Origin: Myxococcales bacterium
GTDB taxonomy: Bacteria > Myxococcota_A > Bradymonadia > UBA7976 > UBA1532
NCBI GenBank assembly: GCA_020633465.1
Contig: JACKDN010000003.1
Coordinates: 372,001 to 436,000 of the forward strand
Length of the DNA: 64,000 nt
Reading direction: 5' to 3'
A program made the position numbers and the translations under genes. A model generated the notes under the pieces. That model made no database searches, was not told the origin of the DNA, and worked only from the letters and a program-made list of their open reading frames with translations. Positions 1 through 11,175 of this stretch are shown piece after piece (within the stretch, counting starts at the first letter, position 1; every line of letters begins with the position of its first letter).

Positions 1-2280
<2,280 letters not shown>

Positions 2281-2316
2281 GCCGACCTCCTGACCGGGGC
2301 AAAAAGGCCCCATATC

Positions 2317-2889
2317 TTAGTGACGCATCGGGTCGATGCAACCTCGGCCCCGAAGATCGCCGTAGGCAGCCGGGGTGTTGACGTTCAGCAGGATGTCCGG
2401 GTCGCGCACGGGCAGCCGGCGGGCGCCCGCGGCGGCCAGCACCGCGCGCAGCGGGACGTCGTCGGGGCGCAGCAGGCGCGGCCGCAGCCAGGTGGGCAGG
2501 CGCACCGGGTGCCCGGGGGCGCCGCGGAAGGTGGGCACCCAGGGCGCGTCGTCGCGCGCGGCGGCCAGCGCGGCCAGCGTCGCCGATGCCACGCGCGGGC
2601 GATCACAGTGCGTCAGCAGCACCGGCCCCGGCGGCAGCGCGCGCAGGCCGGCGGCCAGCGTCGCGCGCATGCCCCGCCGCCAGTCCGAGACCTCGACGAT
2701 CGGCGCGTGCGGCGCGATGCGCGCGGCGTGGGCGCCCGCCGCCACCACGACGCGGGCGCAGCCGGCCGCGCGCAGCCGGCGCACCAAGCCGGCAACGAAG
2801 GTCTCGTCGTCGAGGGTCAACAGCGCCTTGGGCTGCCCCATCCGGCGCGAGGCGCCGCCCGCCAGCACCAGGCCGTGGATCAGCGCCAT
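2317..2889 (-). CDS. MobA-like molybdenum cofactor nucleotidyltransferase
   Basis: A 190-residue NTP-transferase of the MobA/MocA type, which attaches CMP or GMP to molybdopterin before insertion into molybdoenzymes. The N-terminal signature LVLAGGASRRMGQPKAL binds nucleotide, and a metal-binding region THCDRPR follows at about residue 91. The family usually has about 190-200 residues, so it looks full length. Its ATG overlaps the end of xdhC by 10 bp, implying co-transcription. With the molybdenum hydroxylase at 4.4-8.0 kb, the likely job is making the cytosine-dinucleotide or sulfurated cofactor form for that enzyme. Whether it uses CTP or GTP cannot be told from the sequence. Confidence 0.88.
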   Translation of the reverse strand: MALIHGLVLAGGASRRMGQPKALLTLDDETFVAGLVRRLRAAGCARVVVAAGAHAARIAPHAPIVEVSDWRRGMRATLAAGLRALPPGPVLLTHCDRPRVASATLAALAAARDDAPWVPTFRGAPGHPVRLPTWLRPRLLRPDDVPLRAVLAAAGARRLPVRDPDILLNVNTPAAYGDLRGRGCIDPMRH

Positions 2890-3662
2890 TGATCGGGCGC
2901 CCGCTTCGGCCCGCGCCGCGCCTGCACCAGCTCGGCGACGATGCTGACGGCGATCTCGGCCGGCGTCTCGGCGCCGATGTCCAGCCCCACCGGGCAGCGC
3001 ACCTGCGCCATCTGCTCGTCGGTCACGCCGCGCGCGCTCAGCCGCTGCCGGAAGCGCGCCCACTTGCCGCGGCTGCCGATCAGCCCCAGGTACCGCGGCG
3101 GCGCCTCGAGCAGGCGGCGGATCAGCGCCTCGTCCAGGGGGTGGCTGTGGGTGACGACGACGACGAAGGCGTCCTCGGGCGGCGGCGTGGCCTTCAGGTG
3201 ATCCTCGGGCTCGGCGTCCACGACGGTCACGTCGGCGGGGAAGCGGGTCGGATCGGCCCACTCGGCGCGGGCGTCGACGACGGTGACCGCGAACCCCGCG
3301 CCCTGCGCGGCGGCCGCCAGGGCCGTGCCCACGTGCCCCGCGCCGTAGATCCACAGGCGCGGCGCGGGCTCGACCTTCTGCATGAACACCTTCATCTGTC
3401 CCCCGCAGCACATGCCCAGATCGCGCACGAGGTGGGCGCTCCAGGTGTCCGCGTGGCGGCGCGCGTCGGCCAGCAGCGCGCGCGCCGCCTCGGCCACCCG
3501 CCGCTCCATCTCGCCGCCGCCGATGGTGCCGTGCAGGGCGTCGGCCTCCACCGCCATCCGCGATCCGGCGAGGCGGGGGGTGCTGCCGCCCGTATCGACG
3601 ACGGTGCACAACACGAAAGGACGCCGCGCTGTTTCCAGGCGCGCGAGATCGGTGAAGTTCAC
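2880..3662 (-). CDS. xdhC: XdhC-family molybdenum cofactor insertion protein
   Basis: A 260-residue XdhC/CoxI-family accessory protein, which binds molybdenum cofactor, aids its sulfuration and delivers it to the xanthine dehydrogenase large subunit. The N-terminal XdhC/CoxI region carries GGSTPR, GGGEMERRV and a CCGG motif at about residue 86. A C-terminal Rossmann-like half begins with LWIYGAGHVGTALAAAA (about 104-120), and THSHPLDEALI is also present. Length fits the short XdhC class. It overlaps the MobA-like gene by 10 bp. Both lie divergently from the three hydroxylase subunit genes, separated only by the VTT protein, a typical accessory arrangement. Confidence 0.92.
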   Translation of the reverse strand: MNFTDLARLETARRPFVLCTVVDTGGSTPRLAGSRMAVEADALHGTIGGGEMERRVAEAARALLADARRHADTWSAHLVRDLGMCCGGQMKVFMQKVEPAPRLWIYGAGHVGTALAAAAQGAGFAVTVVDARAEWADPTRFPADVTVVDAEPEDHLKATPPPEDAFVVVVTHSHPLDEALIRRLLEAPPRYLGLIGSRGKWARFRQRLSARGVTDEQMAQVRCPVGLDIGAETPAEIAVSIVAELVQARRGPKRAPDQWR

Positions 3663-3675
3663 GGCGATCCTCGGT

Positions 3676-4314
3676 TCACCGGGCGGCCCGCCACGCGGCC
3701 AGCCAGAAGCCGCCGGTCACCAGCATCACCAGGCCGAACATCAGGAAGCCGTCGCCCAGCGCGGCGGCCGAGGCGCCGGTCATCGCGTAGGCCAGCGCGG
3801 GCGGCAGCGAGCCGGCGGCGGCGGCGCCCAGCAAGCGGGGCCAGGTCATCGGCGAGGTACCGGCGAGGATGGCCACCGTCTCGGCCAAGAGCGGGATCGG
3901 GCGCGTCGCGACGATGGCCATGCCGCCCCAGCGCGCCAGCAGCGCGTCGGCGCGCGCCCGCTCGCCCGGCGTCACCAGCCGAGCCAGCAGCGGCCCGCCG
4001 CGCCGCCCCAACGCGAAGCCGAGCGCGGCGGCGCCCACGCTGCCCAGCAGCGACAACGCGGTGCCGGTCAGCACCCCGAAGAGCGCGCCGTGCCCCACCA
4101 TCACCACGCTCGAGGGCACCGGCAGCAGCACGTCGACCAGCAGCAGGCCGACGCCGAGCGCCGCGGCCGCCACGCCGCCCTCCGCGGGCAGCGGCTGCTC
4201 GCTGGTCAGGACCGGCACGCCCAGCGCCTCGACCACGCCGAACAGCGCCAGGAACACGACCATCAAGGCCACCGCGATGGCAACGTAGCGTCGCACGCGG
4301 CGCAATCTACACAA
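3676..4314 (-). CDS. VTT/DedA-like integral membrane protein (TVP38/TMEM64 type)
   Basis: A 212-residue membrane protein. A hydrophobic segment at about residues 9-31 is followed by several more, and VDVLLPVPSSVVMVGHGALF matches the conserved core of VTT (SNARE-associated) proteins. An RPIPLLAETVAILAG segment near residue 138 is also typical, as it carries the re-entrant-loop Arg-Pro. Bacterial DedA/TVP38 proteins are linked to lipid scrambling and membrane homeostasis; the substrate here is unknown. It sits 13 bp upstream of xdhC on the same strand and so is probably the first gene of that minus-strand operon. A functional link to molybdenum enzymes is not obvious. Confidence 0.8.
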   Translation of the reverse strand: MCRLRRVRRYVAIAVALMVVFLALFGVVEALGVPVLTSEQPLPAEGGVAAAALGVGLLLVDVLLPVPSSVVMVGHGALFGVLTGTALSLLGSVGAAALGFALGRRGGPLLARLVTPGERARADALLARWGGMAIVATRPIPLLAETVAILAGTSPMTWPRLLGAAAAGSLPPALAYAMTGASAAALGDGFLMFGLVMLVTGGFWLAAWRAAR

Positions 4315-4415
4315 GCGGCCGGTGAAATGCGCGCGCGCACCGATCGCCCGAGGCGTGTCGCGCGCGGCGATCCGCGCTATGGTGCCGGTCCGAGTCGGCA
4401 GGGGAGGGAGGGTCG

Positions 4416-6638
4416 ATGCACATCGGCCGAGACATCGTACGCATCGACGGCCACGCCAAGGTCACCGGCGCGGCCCGCTACGTCGACGACGTGCGGCCGG
4501 ACGACTGCCTCTACGCGGCCACCGTCCGGTCGACCATCGCGCACGGGCGCATCGTGTCGATCGACCAGGATCCGGCCTTCGACTGGTCGGACGTCACGCT
4601 GGCGACGGCGAAGGACGTGCCCGGCGAGAACGTGGTCGCGCTGATGACCGACGACCAGCCGGTGCTGGCCGACGGCGTCGTGCGGCACGTGGCCGAGCCG
4701 GTGGCGCTGGTCGCCGCGCCCACGCGCGACAAGGCGCTCGCCGCGGTGCGGCACGTGCGCGTGACCTACGCGCCCCTCGACCCGCTCTTCGATCCCGAGG
4801 CCAGCGAGGGCAGCGCCACGCGCATCTTCGGCGAGGACAACGTCTTCAGCCGCATCACCATCGACCACGGCGACGCGCGCGGCGCGCTTGCCGCGGGCGG
4901 CACGGTGATCGAGGGCACCTACCGCGTGGGCCTGCAGGAGCAGCTGTACATCGAGCCCCAGGGGATGATCGCCATCCCCCGCGCCGACGGCGGCATGACG
5001 CTCTTCGGCTCGATGCAGTGCCCCTACTACATCGTCAAGGCGCTCACCCGCGTGCTGGGCCACGACAAGCTGAACGTGGTGCAGGCGGCCACCGGCGGCG
5101 GCTTCGGCGGCAAGGAGGAGTACCCCTCCATGGTCGCGGCCCACGCGGCCACCCTGGCGGTGAAGACCGGCAAGCCGGTGAAGCTGATCTACCGCCGCGA
5201 CGAGGACCTGCGCGCGACCACCAAGCGGCACCCGGCGATCATGCACTACCGCACCGCGGTCGACCCGGACACCGGCAAGCTGCTCGCGGCCGACATCCGG
5301 CTGCTGTTCGACGGCGGCGCCTACAACACGCTGTCGCCGGTGGTGCTCAGCCGCGGGGTCATCCACGCGATGGGGCCCTACGCCTGCCCCAACGTGCGGG
5401 TCGAGGGCCGCATGGTGGCGACGCACACGCCGCCCAACGGGGCCTTCCGTGGGTTCGGCGCGCCGCAGGTGATGTTCGCCGCCGAGCGCCACATGGATCG
5501 CATCGCGCGGACGCTGGGGCGCGATCCGCTCGAGCTGCGGCGCATCAACCTGTACCGCGACGGCGACGTGACGCCCACCGGGCAGCGCCTGCACGACGTG
5601 GGCGGGGCCGAGGTGGTCGAACGCGCCATGGCCGCCTGCGAGGCGCCGCTGCCGCCGTCGATGCACGGCACGCGGCCGGGCGGTGGCGGATCCGCCGGGC
5701 GGCGTGCGCCGGGCCGCGGCGTCGCCATCGCCTGGCACGGCTGCGGCTTCACCGGCAACGGCGAGGCCGCGCTGAAGGGCAAGGCCGACGTCGCGCTCGA
5801 GGGCGATCGGGTGGTGGTCTACACCGCCAGCACCGACATCGGGCAGGGCACCGACACCATCTTCCCGAGCATCGTCGCCGACGTGCTGGGCATCGACGTC
5901 GAGCGCGTGCGCAACGCCGATCACGACACCGGCCTGGTGCCCGACAGCGGGCCGACGGTGGCCAGCCGCACCGCGATGGTGGTGGGGCAGGTGGTCAAGC
6001 GGGGCGCCGAGAAGCTGCTCGACGCGCTACGGGCCGAGGTCGGCGGTGGGCCCGACGACAGCTTCGACGCGCTGCGGGCGAAGCGGAAGACCGACGCCCC
6101 GCTGCGGGTGCAGTCGCAGTACGAGGATCAGGGCGCCATCTGGGACGCCACGACCTACCAGGGCGAGGCCTACCCCACTTACGGTTGGAGCTGCGTGGTG
6201 GTCGACCTCGACGTCGATCTCGACACCGGCGAGGTGCTGTACCGACGGCTGGTGCAGGCCACCGACGTCGGCAAGGCGCTCAACCCGGTGCTGTGCTCGG
6301 GCCAGCTCGAGGGCGGCGCGCTGCAGGGGCTGGGCTACGCGACGTGCGAAGAGGTCGTGCTCGACGACCAGCACGGCATGATCAACAACCGGCTGACCAA
6401 CTACATCATCCCCACCAGCCTCGACGCGCCCGAGATGGTGACCGAGCTGGTCGAGATCCCCTTCGAGTTCGGGCCCTTCGGCGCGAAGGGCATCGGTGAG
6501 ATCCCCCACGACGTGCCGGCGGCGGCGGTGGCGCAGGCCATCGAGGCCGCGGCCGGCGTGGTGCTGGACGTGCTGCCGATGACGCCCGAGCGGGTGATGA
6601 CGGCGCTCGAGGCGAAGGGCCCCGGGAGGGACGCATGA
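4416..6638 (+). CDS. Xanthine dehydrogenase-family molybdopterin-binding subunit
   Basis: A 740-residue large catalytic subunit of a molybdenum hydroxylase (xanthine dehydrogenase / aldehyde oxidase family). Visible motifs are ATGGGFGGKEEYPS, PNGAFRGFGAPQ, DIGQGTDTIFPSI and GAKGIGEIPHD, whose Glu (about residue 695) is the expected catalytic base. The ATG at 4416 has a strong ribosome-binding stretch (GGGGAGGGAGGG) just upstream. The stop overlaps the next start by 4 bp (ATGA), so the three subunits are translationally coupled in the order Mo, FeS, FAD. XdhC and a MobA-like gene nearby support a sulfurated Mo cofactor enzyme. Purine oxidation is plausible, but the substrate is not proven by these motifs. 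Confidence 0.93.
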   Translation: MHIGRDIVRIDGHAKVTGAARYVDDVRPDDCLYAATVRSTIAHGRIVSIDQDPAFDWSDVTLATAKDVPGENVVALMTDDQPVLADGVVRHVAEPVALVAAPTRDKALAAVRHVRVTYAPLDPLFDPEASEGSATRIFGEDNVFSRITIDHGDARGALAAGGTVIEGTYRVGLQEQLYIEPQGMIAIPRADGGMTLFGSMQCPYYIVKALTRVLGHDKLNVVQAATGGGFGGKEEYPSMVAAHAATLAVKTGKPVKLIYRRDEDLRATTKRHPAIMHYRTAVDPDTGKLLAADIRLLFDGGAYNTLSPVVLSRGVIHAMGPYACPNVRVEGRMVATHTPPNGAFRGFGAPQVMFAAERHMDRIARTLGRDPLELRRINLYRDGDVTPTGQRLHDVGGAEVVERAMAACEAPLPPSMHGTRPGGGGSAGRRAPGRGVAIAWHGCGFTGNGEAALKGKADVALEGDRVVVYTASTDIGQGTDTIFPSIVADVLGIDVERVRNADHDTGLVPDSGPTVASRTAMVVGQVVKRGAEKLLDALRAEVGGGPDDSFDALRAKRKTDAPLRVQSQYEDQGAIWDATTYQGEAYPTYGWSCVVVDLDVDLDTGEVLYRRLVQATDVGKALNPVLCSGQLEGGALQGLGYATCEEVVLDDQHGMINNRLTNYIIPTSLDAPEMVTELVEIPFEFGPFGAKGIGEIPHDVPAAAVAQAIEAAAGVVLDVLPMTPERVMTALEAKGPGRDA

Positions 6639-7150
6639 AGATCGACTTCGAGCTCAACGGCCAGGCGGTGAGCGTGGAGGCCGCGCCCATGGCCCGGCTG
6701 CTGGACGTGCTGCGCGAGGATCTGCGCGCCACCGGCAGCAAGGAGGGCTGCGGCGAGGGCGAGTGCGGCGCCTGCACCGTGCTCATCGAGGGGCGCGCGG
6801 TGAATGCGTGCCTGGTGCCGACGGTGCAGGTGGCCGGCCACAAGGTGCTGACCGTCGAGGGCCTGGCCCAGGACGACCGCCTGCACCCGGTGCAGACGGC
6901 GTTCTTGAAGTACGGCGGCGCCCAGTGCGGCATCTGCACGCCGGGCTTCCTGGTCGCCGCCGCCGAGCTGCTGGCCGAGCACCCCAGCCCCACGCGGCTG
7001 CAGGTGCGCGAGGCCCTGGCCGGCAACCTGTGCCGCTGCACCGGCTATCAGAAGATCGTCGACGCCGTCGTCGCGGCCCTGTCGGGCGAGGTCGAGCCCG
7101 CGGGCGCGCCCGGCGACGCCGACCTGGACCGAGCGAGCCGCACATGCTGA
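6635..7150 (+). CDS. Molybdenum hydroxylase [2Fe-2S] subunit
   Basis: A 171-residue two-cluster iron-sulfur subunit passing electrons from the Mo centre to FAD. The plant-ferredoxin-type cluster is held by CGEGECGAC plus a later Cys (about residues 40-62). The second, helical cluster is held by CGIC and CRC (about 102-141; GGAQCGICTPGF and NLCRCTGYQKI). The ATG lies in the ATGA overlap with the Mo subunit stop. The last 7 bp overlap the FAD subunit start. Its roughly 20-residue C-terminal extension is Ala/Asp-rich and unremarkable. The assignment is secure for the family; the enzyme's substrate remains inferred. Confidence 0.94.
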   Translation: MKIDFELNGQAVSVEAAPMARLLDVLREDLRATGSKEGCGEGECGACTVLIEGRAVNACLVPTVQVAGHKVLTVEGLAQDDRLHPVQTAFLKYGGAQCGICTPGFLVAAAELLAEHPSPTRLQVREALAGNLCRCTGYQKIVDAVVAALSGEVEPAGAPGDADLDRASRTC

Positions 7151-7989
7151 CCACCAGCCAGTCCCCGGTCTACGTCGCGCACAGCCTCGACGAGGCGCTG
7201 ACGCTGCGCGCCGCGCACCCCGAGGCCATGCCGCTCGCCGGCGGCACCGACGTGATGGTGTTCATCGAGGCGGGCGCCATCGACCCGCCCGGCTTCATCG
7301 ACCTGTGGGCCGCGCGCGACATGGCCGGCGTCGCCGACGCCGACGGCGGCCTGTGGATCGGCGCGCTGACCACCTACACCGACCTCGAGCGCGACGACCG
7401 CGTGGTGAAGGCCGCGCCCGCGCTGGTCGAGGCCGCGCGCACCGTGGGCGCCAAGCAAATCCAGAACCGCGGCACGCTGGGCGGCAACATCGCCAACGCC
7501 AGCCCCGCGGGCGATACCCTGCCGGTGCTGATGGCGCTCGACGCCGAGGTCGAGGTCGCGTCGAAGGCCCGCGGCGCGCGCCGCATCCCGATCGACACGC
7601 TCTACACCGGCTACCGCAAGCTGGCCGTGGCGCCGGACGAGCTGATCACGCGCGTCTTCCTGCCCACCCCGCACCCCGCCGACGTGCAGCACTTCCGCAA
7701 GGTGGGCACCCGCCTCGCCCAGGCCATCAGCAAGGTGGTCTTCGGCGCCCGCGTGCGCCTCGAGGGTGGCAAGGTGACCGACGCCCGCGTCGCCTTCGGC
7801 AGCGTCGCCGCCACGCCCGTCCGCTGCCCCAAAGTCGAAGCCGCCCTCGTCGGCCGCGCCCCCGACCCCGCCGCCGCCGGCCACCTGCTCGACGACATCG
7901 CCCCCATCGACGACGTGCGCAGCACCGCCGACTACCGCCGCACGGTCGCCGTGCGCACCCTGCGCAGCTTCATCAGCAGCCTGGCATAG
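7144..7989 (+). CDS. Molybdenum hydroxylase FAD-binding subunit
   Basis: A 281-residue FAD-binding medium subunit that takes electrons from the FeS subunit and passes them to NAD+ or another acceptor. The FAD motifs are MPLAGGTDVMV (about residue 24) and IQNRGTLGGNIANASPAGD (about 108-126). Length matches the family (about 280-300). Translation from the ATG at 7144 overlaps the end of the FeS gene by 7 bp. The gene ends one base before the convergent Rpn-type gene's stop codon, so the two transcription units abut. The CTD-type C-terminal domain is present. Confidence 0.92.
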   Translation: MLTTSQSPVYVAHSLDEALTLRAAHPEAMPLAGGTDVMVFIEAGAIDPPGFIDLWAARDMAGVADADGGLWIGALTTYTDLERDDRVVKAAPALVEAARTVGAKQIQNRGTLGGNIANASPAGDTLPVLMALDAEVEVASKARGARRIPIDTLYTGYRKLAVAPDELITRVFLPTPHPADVQHFRKVGTRLAQAISKVVFGARVRLEGGKVTDARVAFGSVAATPVRCPKVEAALVGRAPDPAAAGHLLDDIAPIDDVRSTADYRRTVAVRTLRSFISSLA

Positions 7990-8919
7990 TCAGTCGCCGA
8001 AGACGCCCTCCACCGAGTCCGCCTCGATGACCCGCTCGGCCCAACGCAGCAGCTGATCCGACGTCGCGGTCGCGATGCGGGCCTCCGTCGCCTCGTCGAG
8101 CGGGCCGAAGCGCAGGCGGAGCTGGTGGCGCAGCACGGTGACGAGGGCTTCGAGGTGACCCTCCGCGTGCCCCCGCTCGAAGCCGCGGCGCTCGATGCTG
8201 GTGACGTAGGGCATGCCGAACTCCTCCTCGATCTCGTCCAGAGTCTGATGAAACGTGGGCTCGAGCTCAACCGGCAGGGTCAGCGCCCAGTCGATGAACC
8301 GGAACACGTCGCGCACGACCTGCTGGTCGAAGCCGCGGGCGTACAGGGCCCGGACGATCTCGATCTTCCAGCGCAGGCGCGCCGTCGGCCGGCCCTGCGT
8401 CTCGAGCGCCCTGCGGTGCGCGGCGATGATCGCGTTGAACGGGTTGCCCGCGTGGGCGGGGTCGTCCGGGTCGAGGTCGAGCAGCTTCGCCGTGGGAAAG
8501 CGCATGGTCAGCTCGCTGCCCCACAGGCCGGTGCGGAACGTCCGCGGACGCCAGCGGGGCGACGCGTCGGCGAGGATGACGAGGCTGGCGCACGGGCGCT
8601 GGTAGCGGTCGAAGATGCGGTACGCGTAGACGAACATGCGCCCGGGCAGCGCGGCGTCCCGCTGCACCTGCACCTCGACGTGCACCAGCAGCCAGCGCTC
8701 GTCCCCGCCATGGCCGTACACCCGCACGAGCAGGTCGACGTGCCGGCGGCCGGTCTTCGCGCGCGGGGTGATCTTCCGCAGCTCACGGTCGAGGAACTGG
8801 TGCCCCCGCGCCCAGTCGATGCTTTCGTACACGGCAGGGAAGAACCGCTGCATCGCCGCAGGGAACAGGGCCTGCAGCACGTCCTTCCAGGGCGTGTCGA
8901 AGTCGTCGTTCTCGGTCAT
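7990..8919 (-). CDS. Rpn-type PD-(D/E)XK nuclease / putative transposase with DUF4351-like tail
   Basis: A 309-residue protein of the Rpn/YhgA-like family, formerly called putative transposases and now linked to DNA cleavage and recombination promotion. The restriction-endonuclease-like core is visible: an N-terminal DTPWKDVLQALFPAAMQRFF, RHVDLLVRVYG with the catalytic Asp, then HVEVQVQRD, where E-x-Q replaces the E-x-K of classical nucleases. The C-terminal 60 residues (RHQLRLRFGPLDEATEARI) resemble DUF4351. The ATG at 8919 was chosen over 8955 because GGGAGG lies about 8 bases upstream. Such genes often spread horizontally, but no terminal repeats are visible here. It converges on the hydroxylase operon. 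Confidence 0.78.
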   Translation of the reverse strand: MTENDDFDTPWKDVLQALFPAAMQRFFPAVYESIDWARGHQFLDRELRKITPRAKTGRRHVDLLVRVYGHGGDERWLLVHVEVQVQRDAALPGRMFVYAYRIFDRYQRPCASLVILADASPRWRPRTFRTGLWGSELTMRFPTAKLLDLDPDDPAHAGNPFNAIIAAHRRALETQGRPTARLRWKIEIVRALYARGFDQQVVRDVFRFIDWALTLPVELEPTFHQTLDEIEEEFGMPYVTSIERRGFERGHAEGHLEALVTVLRHQLRLRFGPLDEATEARIATATSDQLLRWAERVIEADSVEGVFGD

Positions 8920-9033
8920 CGCGCCGCCTCCCGTCCGTTGCGCGGGAGACGTCATCGGACAGCGGCGGCGCGTGTTGCACGAAAGTGCCGGTGGCAGTGG
9001 ATCTGGGCCCCGGTCAGGCCTCGAGGGCGTCGC

Positions 9034-11175
9034 TCAGTCGGCGCCGCCGGCGCGCGCGGTGTCGGCGCGGGGCAGCAGGGGCTCGATCACGCTGACCAGG
9101 TCGCGCACGCGGAAGGGCTTGTGCACCACCGGCAGCCCGGTGCGCTGCAGGAACTCGCGGAAGCGGTCGCCCTGCTGGCCGCCGGTGACCACGATGAAGC
9201 GGTCGAGCAGGTCGGGGCGGTTCGCGCTGACCCAGCCATAGACGTCGATGCCGTTGATGCGCGGCATCACCAGATCGCACAGCACCGCGTCGATGTGGTC
9301 GAGGCGCTCGAGCTGCTCGAGCGCCTCGGCGCCGCCGTGCGCGAGGTGCACGTTCACCCGCCGCGTGAAGGCGCGCTCGTAGGCGCTCAGCAGGAAGCGC
9401 TCGTCGTCGATGAACAGGACGTGCCCGCGCGGCCCCTCGTCGGGATCCGCCTCCAGCGCGATGCGCGGCAGCGGCACCGTGCTGCGCCCGGGCAGCCAGA
9501 CGGTGAAGGTGCTGCCCGTCCCCTCCTCGCTGGTCACCTCGATGCGCCCGTTGTGCCGCCGCACGATCTCGTCACAGATCGCCAGATCCAGGCCGCCCCG
9601 CCCGATGTCGCGGTGCGCCGCGAAGGGCTCGAAGATGCGCGCCAGCCGCTGCCGGGGGATGGCCGGACCATCGTCGGCGAACTCGACCGCCACCTCGCCG
9701 GGGTGGCTGTACAGGCGCACGGTCACCACGCCGTCGCGGTCCGCCGGGATGTTGTTCGCGGCGTTCATCGTCAGGTTCATGAACACCTGGCTCAGCTTGC
9801 CGCGATCACCCCGCACGGTGGGCACCTCGAACAGCTCGCGCCGCACCTGCACCCGCTGGCGCAGCTCGCCGTGCAGCACGTTCAACACGCTCTCGACGGC
9901 CGCCTGCAGGTTGATCTCCTCGACCGCGTCCGGCCCCTTCACCTGCGTGAACCCGCGCAGCTTGCGCACGATCTCGTGCACGCGGTTGCCGCCCTCGATC
10001 GTCTCCTCGATCAAGGGCTCGAGATCGGCCAGCAGGAACTCGGGGTCGACCCGCTCGGCCAGCGCCTCGGCCCCCTCCCCGTCGCCGGCCCGGTACAGCG
10101 TCAACAGGCGTCCGAGATCGCGCACGTAGTCGCGGCACACGCTCAGGTTGCTCAGCACGAAGGCCAGCGGGTTGTTGATCTCGTGCGCGATACCCGCCGC
10201 CAGCTGCCCCACGCTGGCCAGCCGCTCGGCCGACAGGCGCTCGGCCTGCGCCCGCCCCAGCGCCTGGAAGGCCTCGCGCAGCCCCTTGTGGGCGTCGACC
10301 ACCTTCCGGTGCAGGCGCGCGTTCTCGATCGGCGCCGCCACGCGGTCGGCGATGGCCCGGAACAGCTGCGCCTCGTCCTCGTCGAGCGGCCGCCGCGGTC
10401 GCATCGCGACGAAGGTGCGCACCGCCTGGCCCGCGATCGCCGCGTGGGTGCACAGCTCGACCTCGCCGTCGGGCGCCCAGTCGGTGGTGGTGTGGACGCG
10501 CTGCACCTCGTCGGGCTCGACGTGCGCCGAGAAGGCCGCGCGGCTGCCCTCGATCACCCGCTGCACCGTGGCGTCGTCGAAGTCCGGGCGCGCCGCCCCG
10601 TAGGTCCGCAGCGTCGGCGGGCCGTCGGTGTCGAGCTGCAACAGGAACAACACGCTCGGGTCGAACCGCTCGAACGCGCGCACGGCCTCGGCCAGCACGT
10701 CCTCGAGGCGCAGCGTCCGCCCCAACCGTCCGCCGGTCTCGGCCAGGAAACGCAGCTCGTCCAGCCGCAGCTCGGCCAGCTGCGCCAGCCGGCTGGCCCG
10801 CACCGCCGCCCGCAGGCGCAACAGGCGCAGCGCGGGATCGCCGTCGCTGTCGAGCACGTCGGTGACGCCGAGGCGGGTGGCGTCGCCGACGTCCACCGCC
10901 TGCCCGCCCGGGCGCAGCAAGAGCACGGGCGGCGGGGCCGCCCCTTCGGACGCCAGCTCGCCGCAGCGCGCGGCGTCTTCGGCCGCCAGCGCCGCCGGCA
11001 CCACCAGCACGACGTCCGGGCGCGCCTCGACCGCCCGCGCGCACGCCTCGGGCAGGGAGGGGACGACCTCCACCTCGACCCCGGCGGGCTCCAGCCAGGC
11101 GCGCGCGGTCGCCGCGGCCGCCCCGTCCGGCTCGACCAGCAGCGCCCGAGTCGGCACGAGGTCCAGCCGACTCAT
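9034..11175 (-). CDS. Hybrid sensor histidine kinase (pseudo-receiver, GAF, HisKA, HATPase, REC)
   Basis: A 713-residue cytosolic hybrid kinase with no membrane segment. Order: an N-terminal receiver-like fold (1-120) lacking the phospho-Asp (VVLVVPAAL where D is expected), a GAF-like region (about 130-300), HisKA with HEINNP (His about 331), an HATPase with N box NLTMNAANN, and a C-terminal receiver with LCDLVMP (Asp about 634) and a KPF lysine. The G2 region reads GRGGLDLAI rather than GTGLGLA, so ATP-lid behaviour may be unusual. Its ATG overlaps the upstream receiver gene's stop by 4 bp, so the two are co-translated and the receiver is a probable partner. The input signal is unknown. Confidence 0.9.
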   Translation of the reverse strand: MSRLDLVPTRALLVEPDGAAAATARAWLEPAGVEVEVVPSLPEACARAVEARPDVVLVVPAALAAEDAARCGELASEGAAPPPVLLLRPGGQAVDVGDATRLGVTDVLDSDGDPALRLLRLRAAVRASRLAQLAELRLDELRFLAETGGRLGRTLRLEDVLAEAVRAFERFDPSVLFLLQLDTDGPPTLRTYGAARPDFDDATVQRVIEGSRAAFSAHVEPDEVQRVHTTTDWAPDGEVELCTHAAIAGQAVRTFVAMRPRRPLDEDEAQLFRAIADRVAAPIENARLHRKVVDAHKGLREAFQALGRAQAERLSAERLASVGQLAAGIAHEINNPLAFVLSNLSVCRDYVRDLGRLLTLYRAGDGEGAEALAERVDPEFLLADLEPLIEETIEGGNRVHEIVRKLRGFTQVKGPDAVEEINLQAAVESVLNVLHGELRQRVQVRRELFEVPTVRGDRGKLSQVFMNLTMNAANNIPADRDGVVTVRLYSHPGEVAVEFADDGPAIPRQRLARIFEPFAAHRDIGRGGLDLAICDEIVRRHNGRIEVTSEEGTGSTFTVWLPGRSTVPLPRIALEADPDEGPRGHVLFIDDERFLLSAYERAFTRRVNVHLAHGGAEALEQLERLDHIDAVLCDLVMPRINGIDVYGWVSANRPDLLDRFIVVTGGQQGDRFREFLQRTGLPVVHKPFRVRDLVSVIEPLLPRADTARAGGAD

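Noticed and set aside
7990..8919. Complete transposon around the Rpn-type gene
   Set aside because: No terminal inverted repeats or target duplications were seen; the gene is tightly abutted by an operon on one side.
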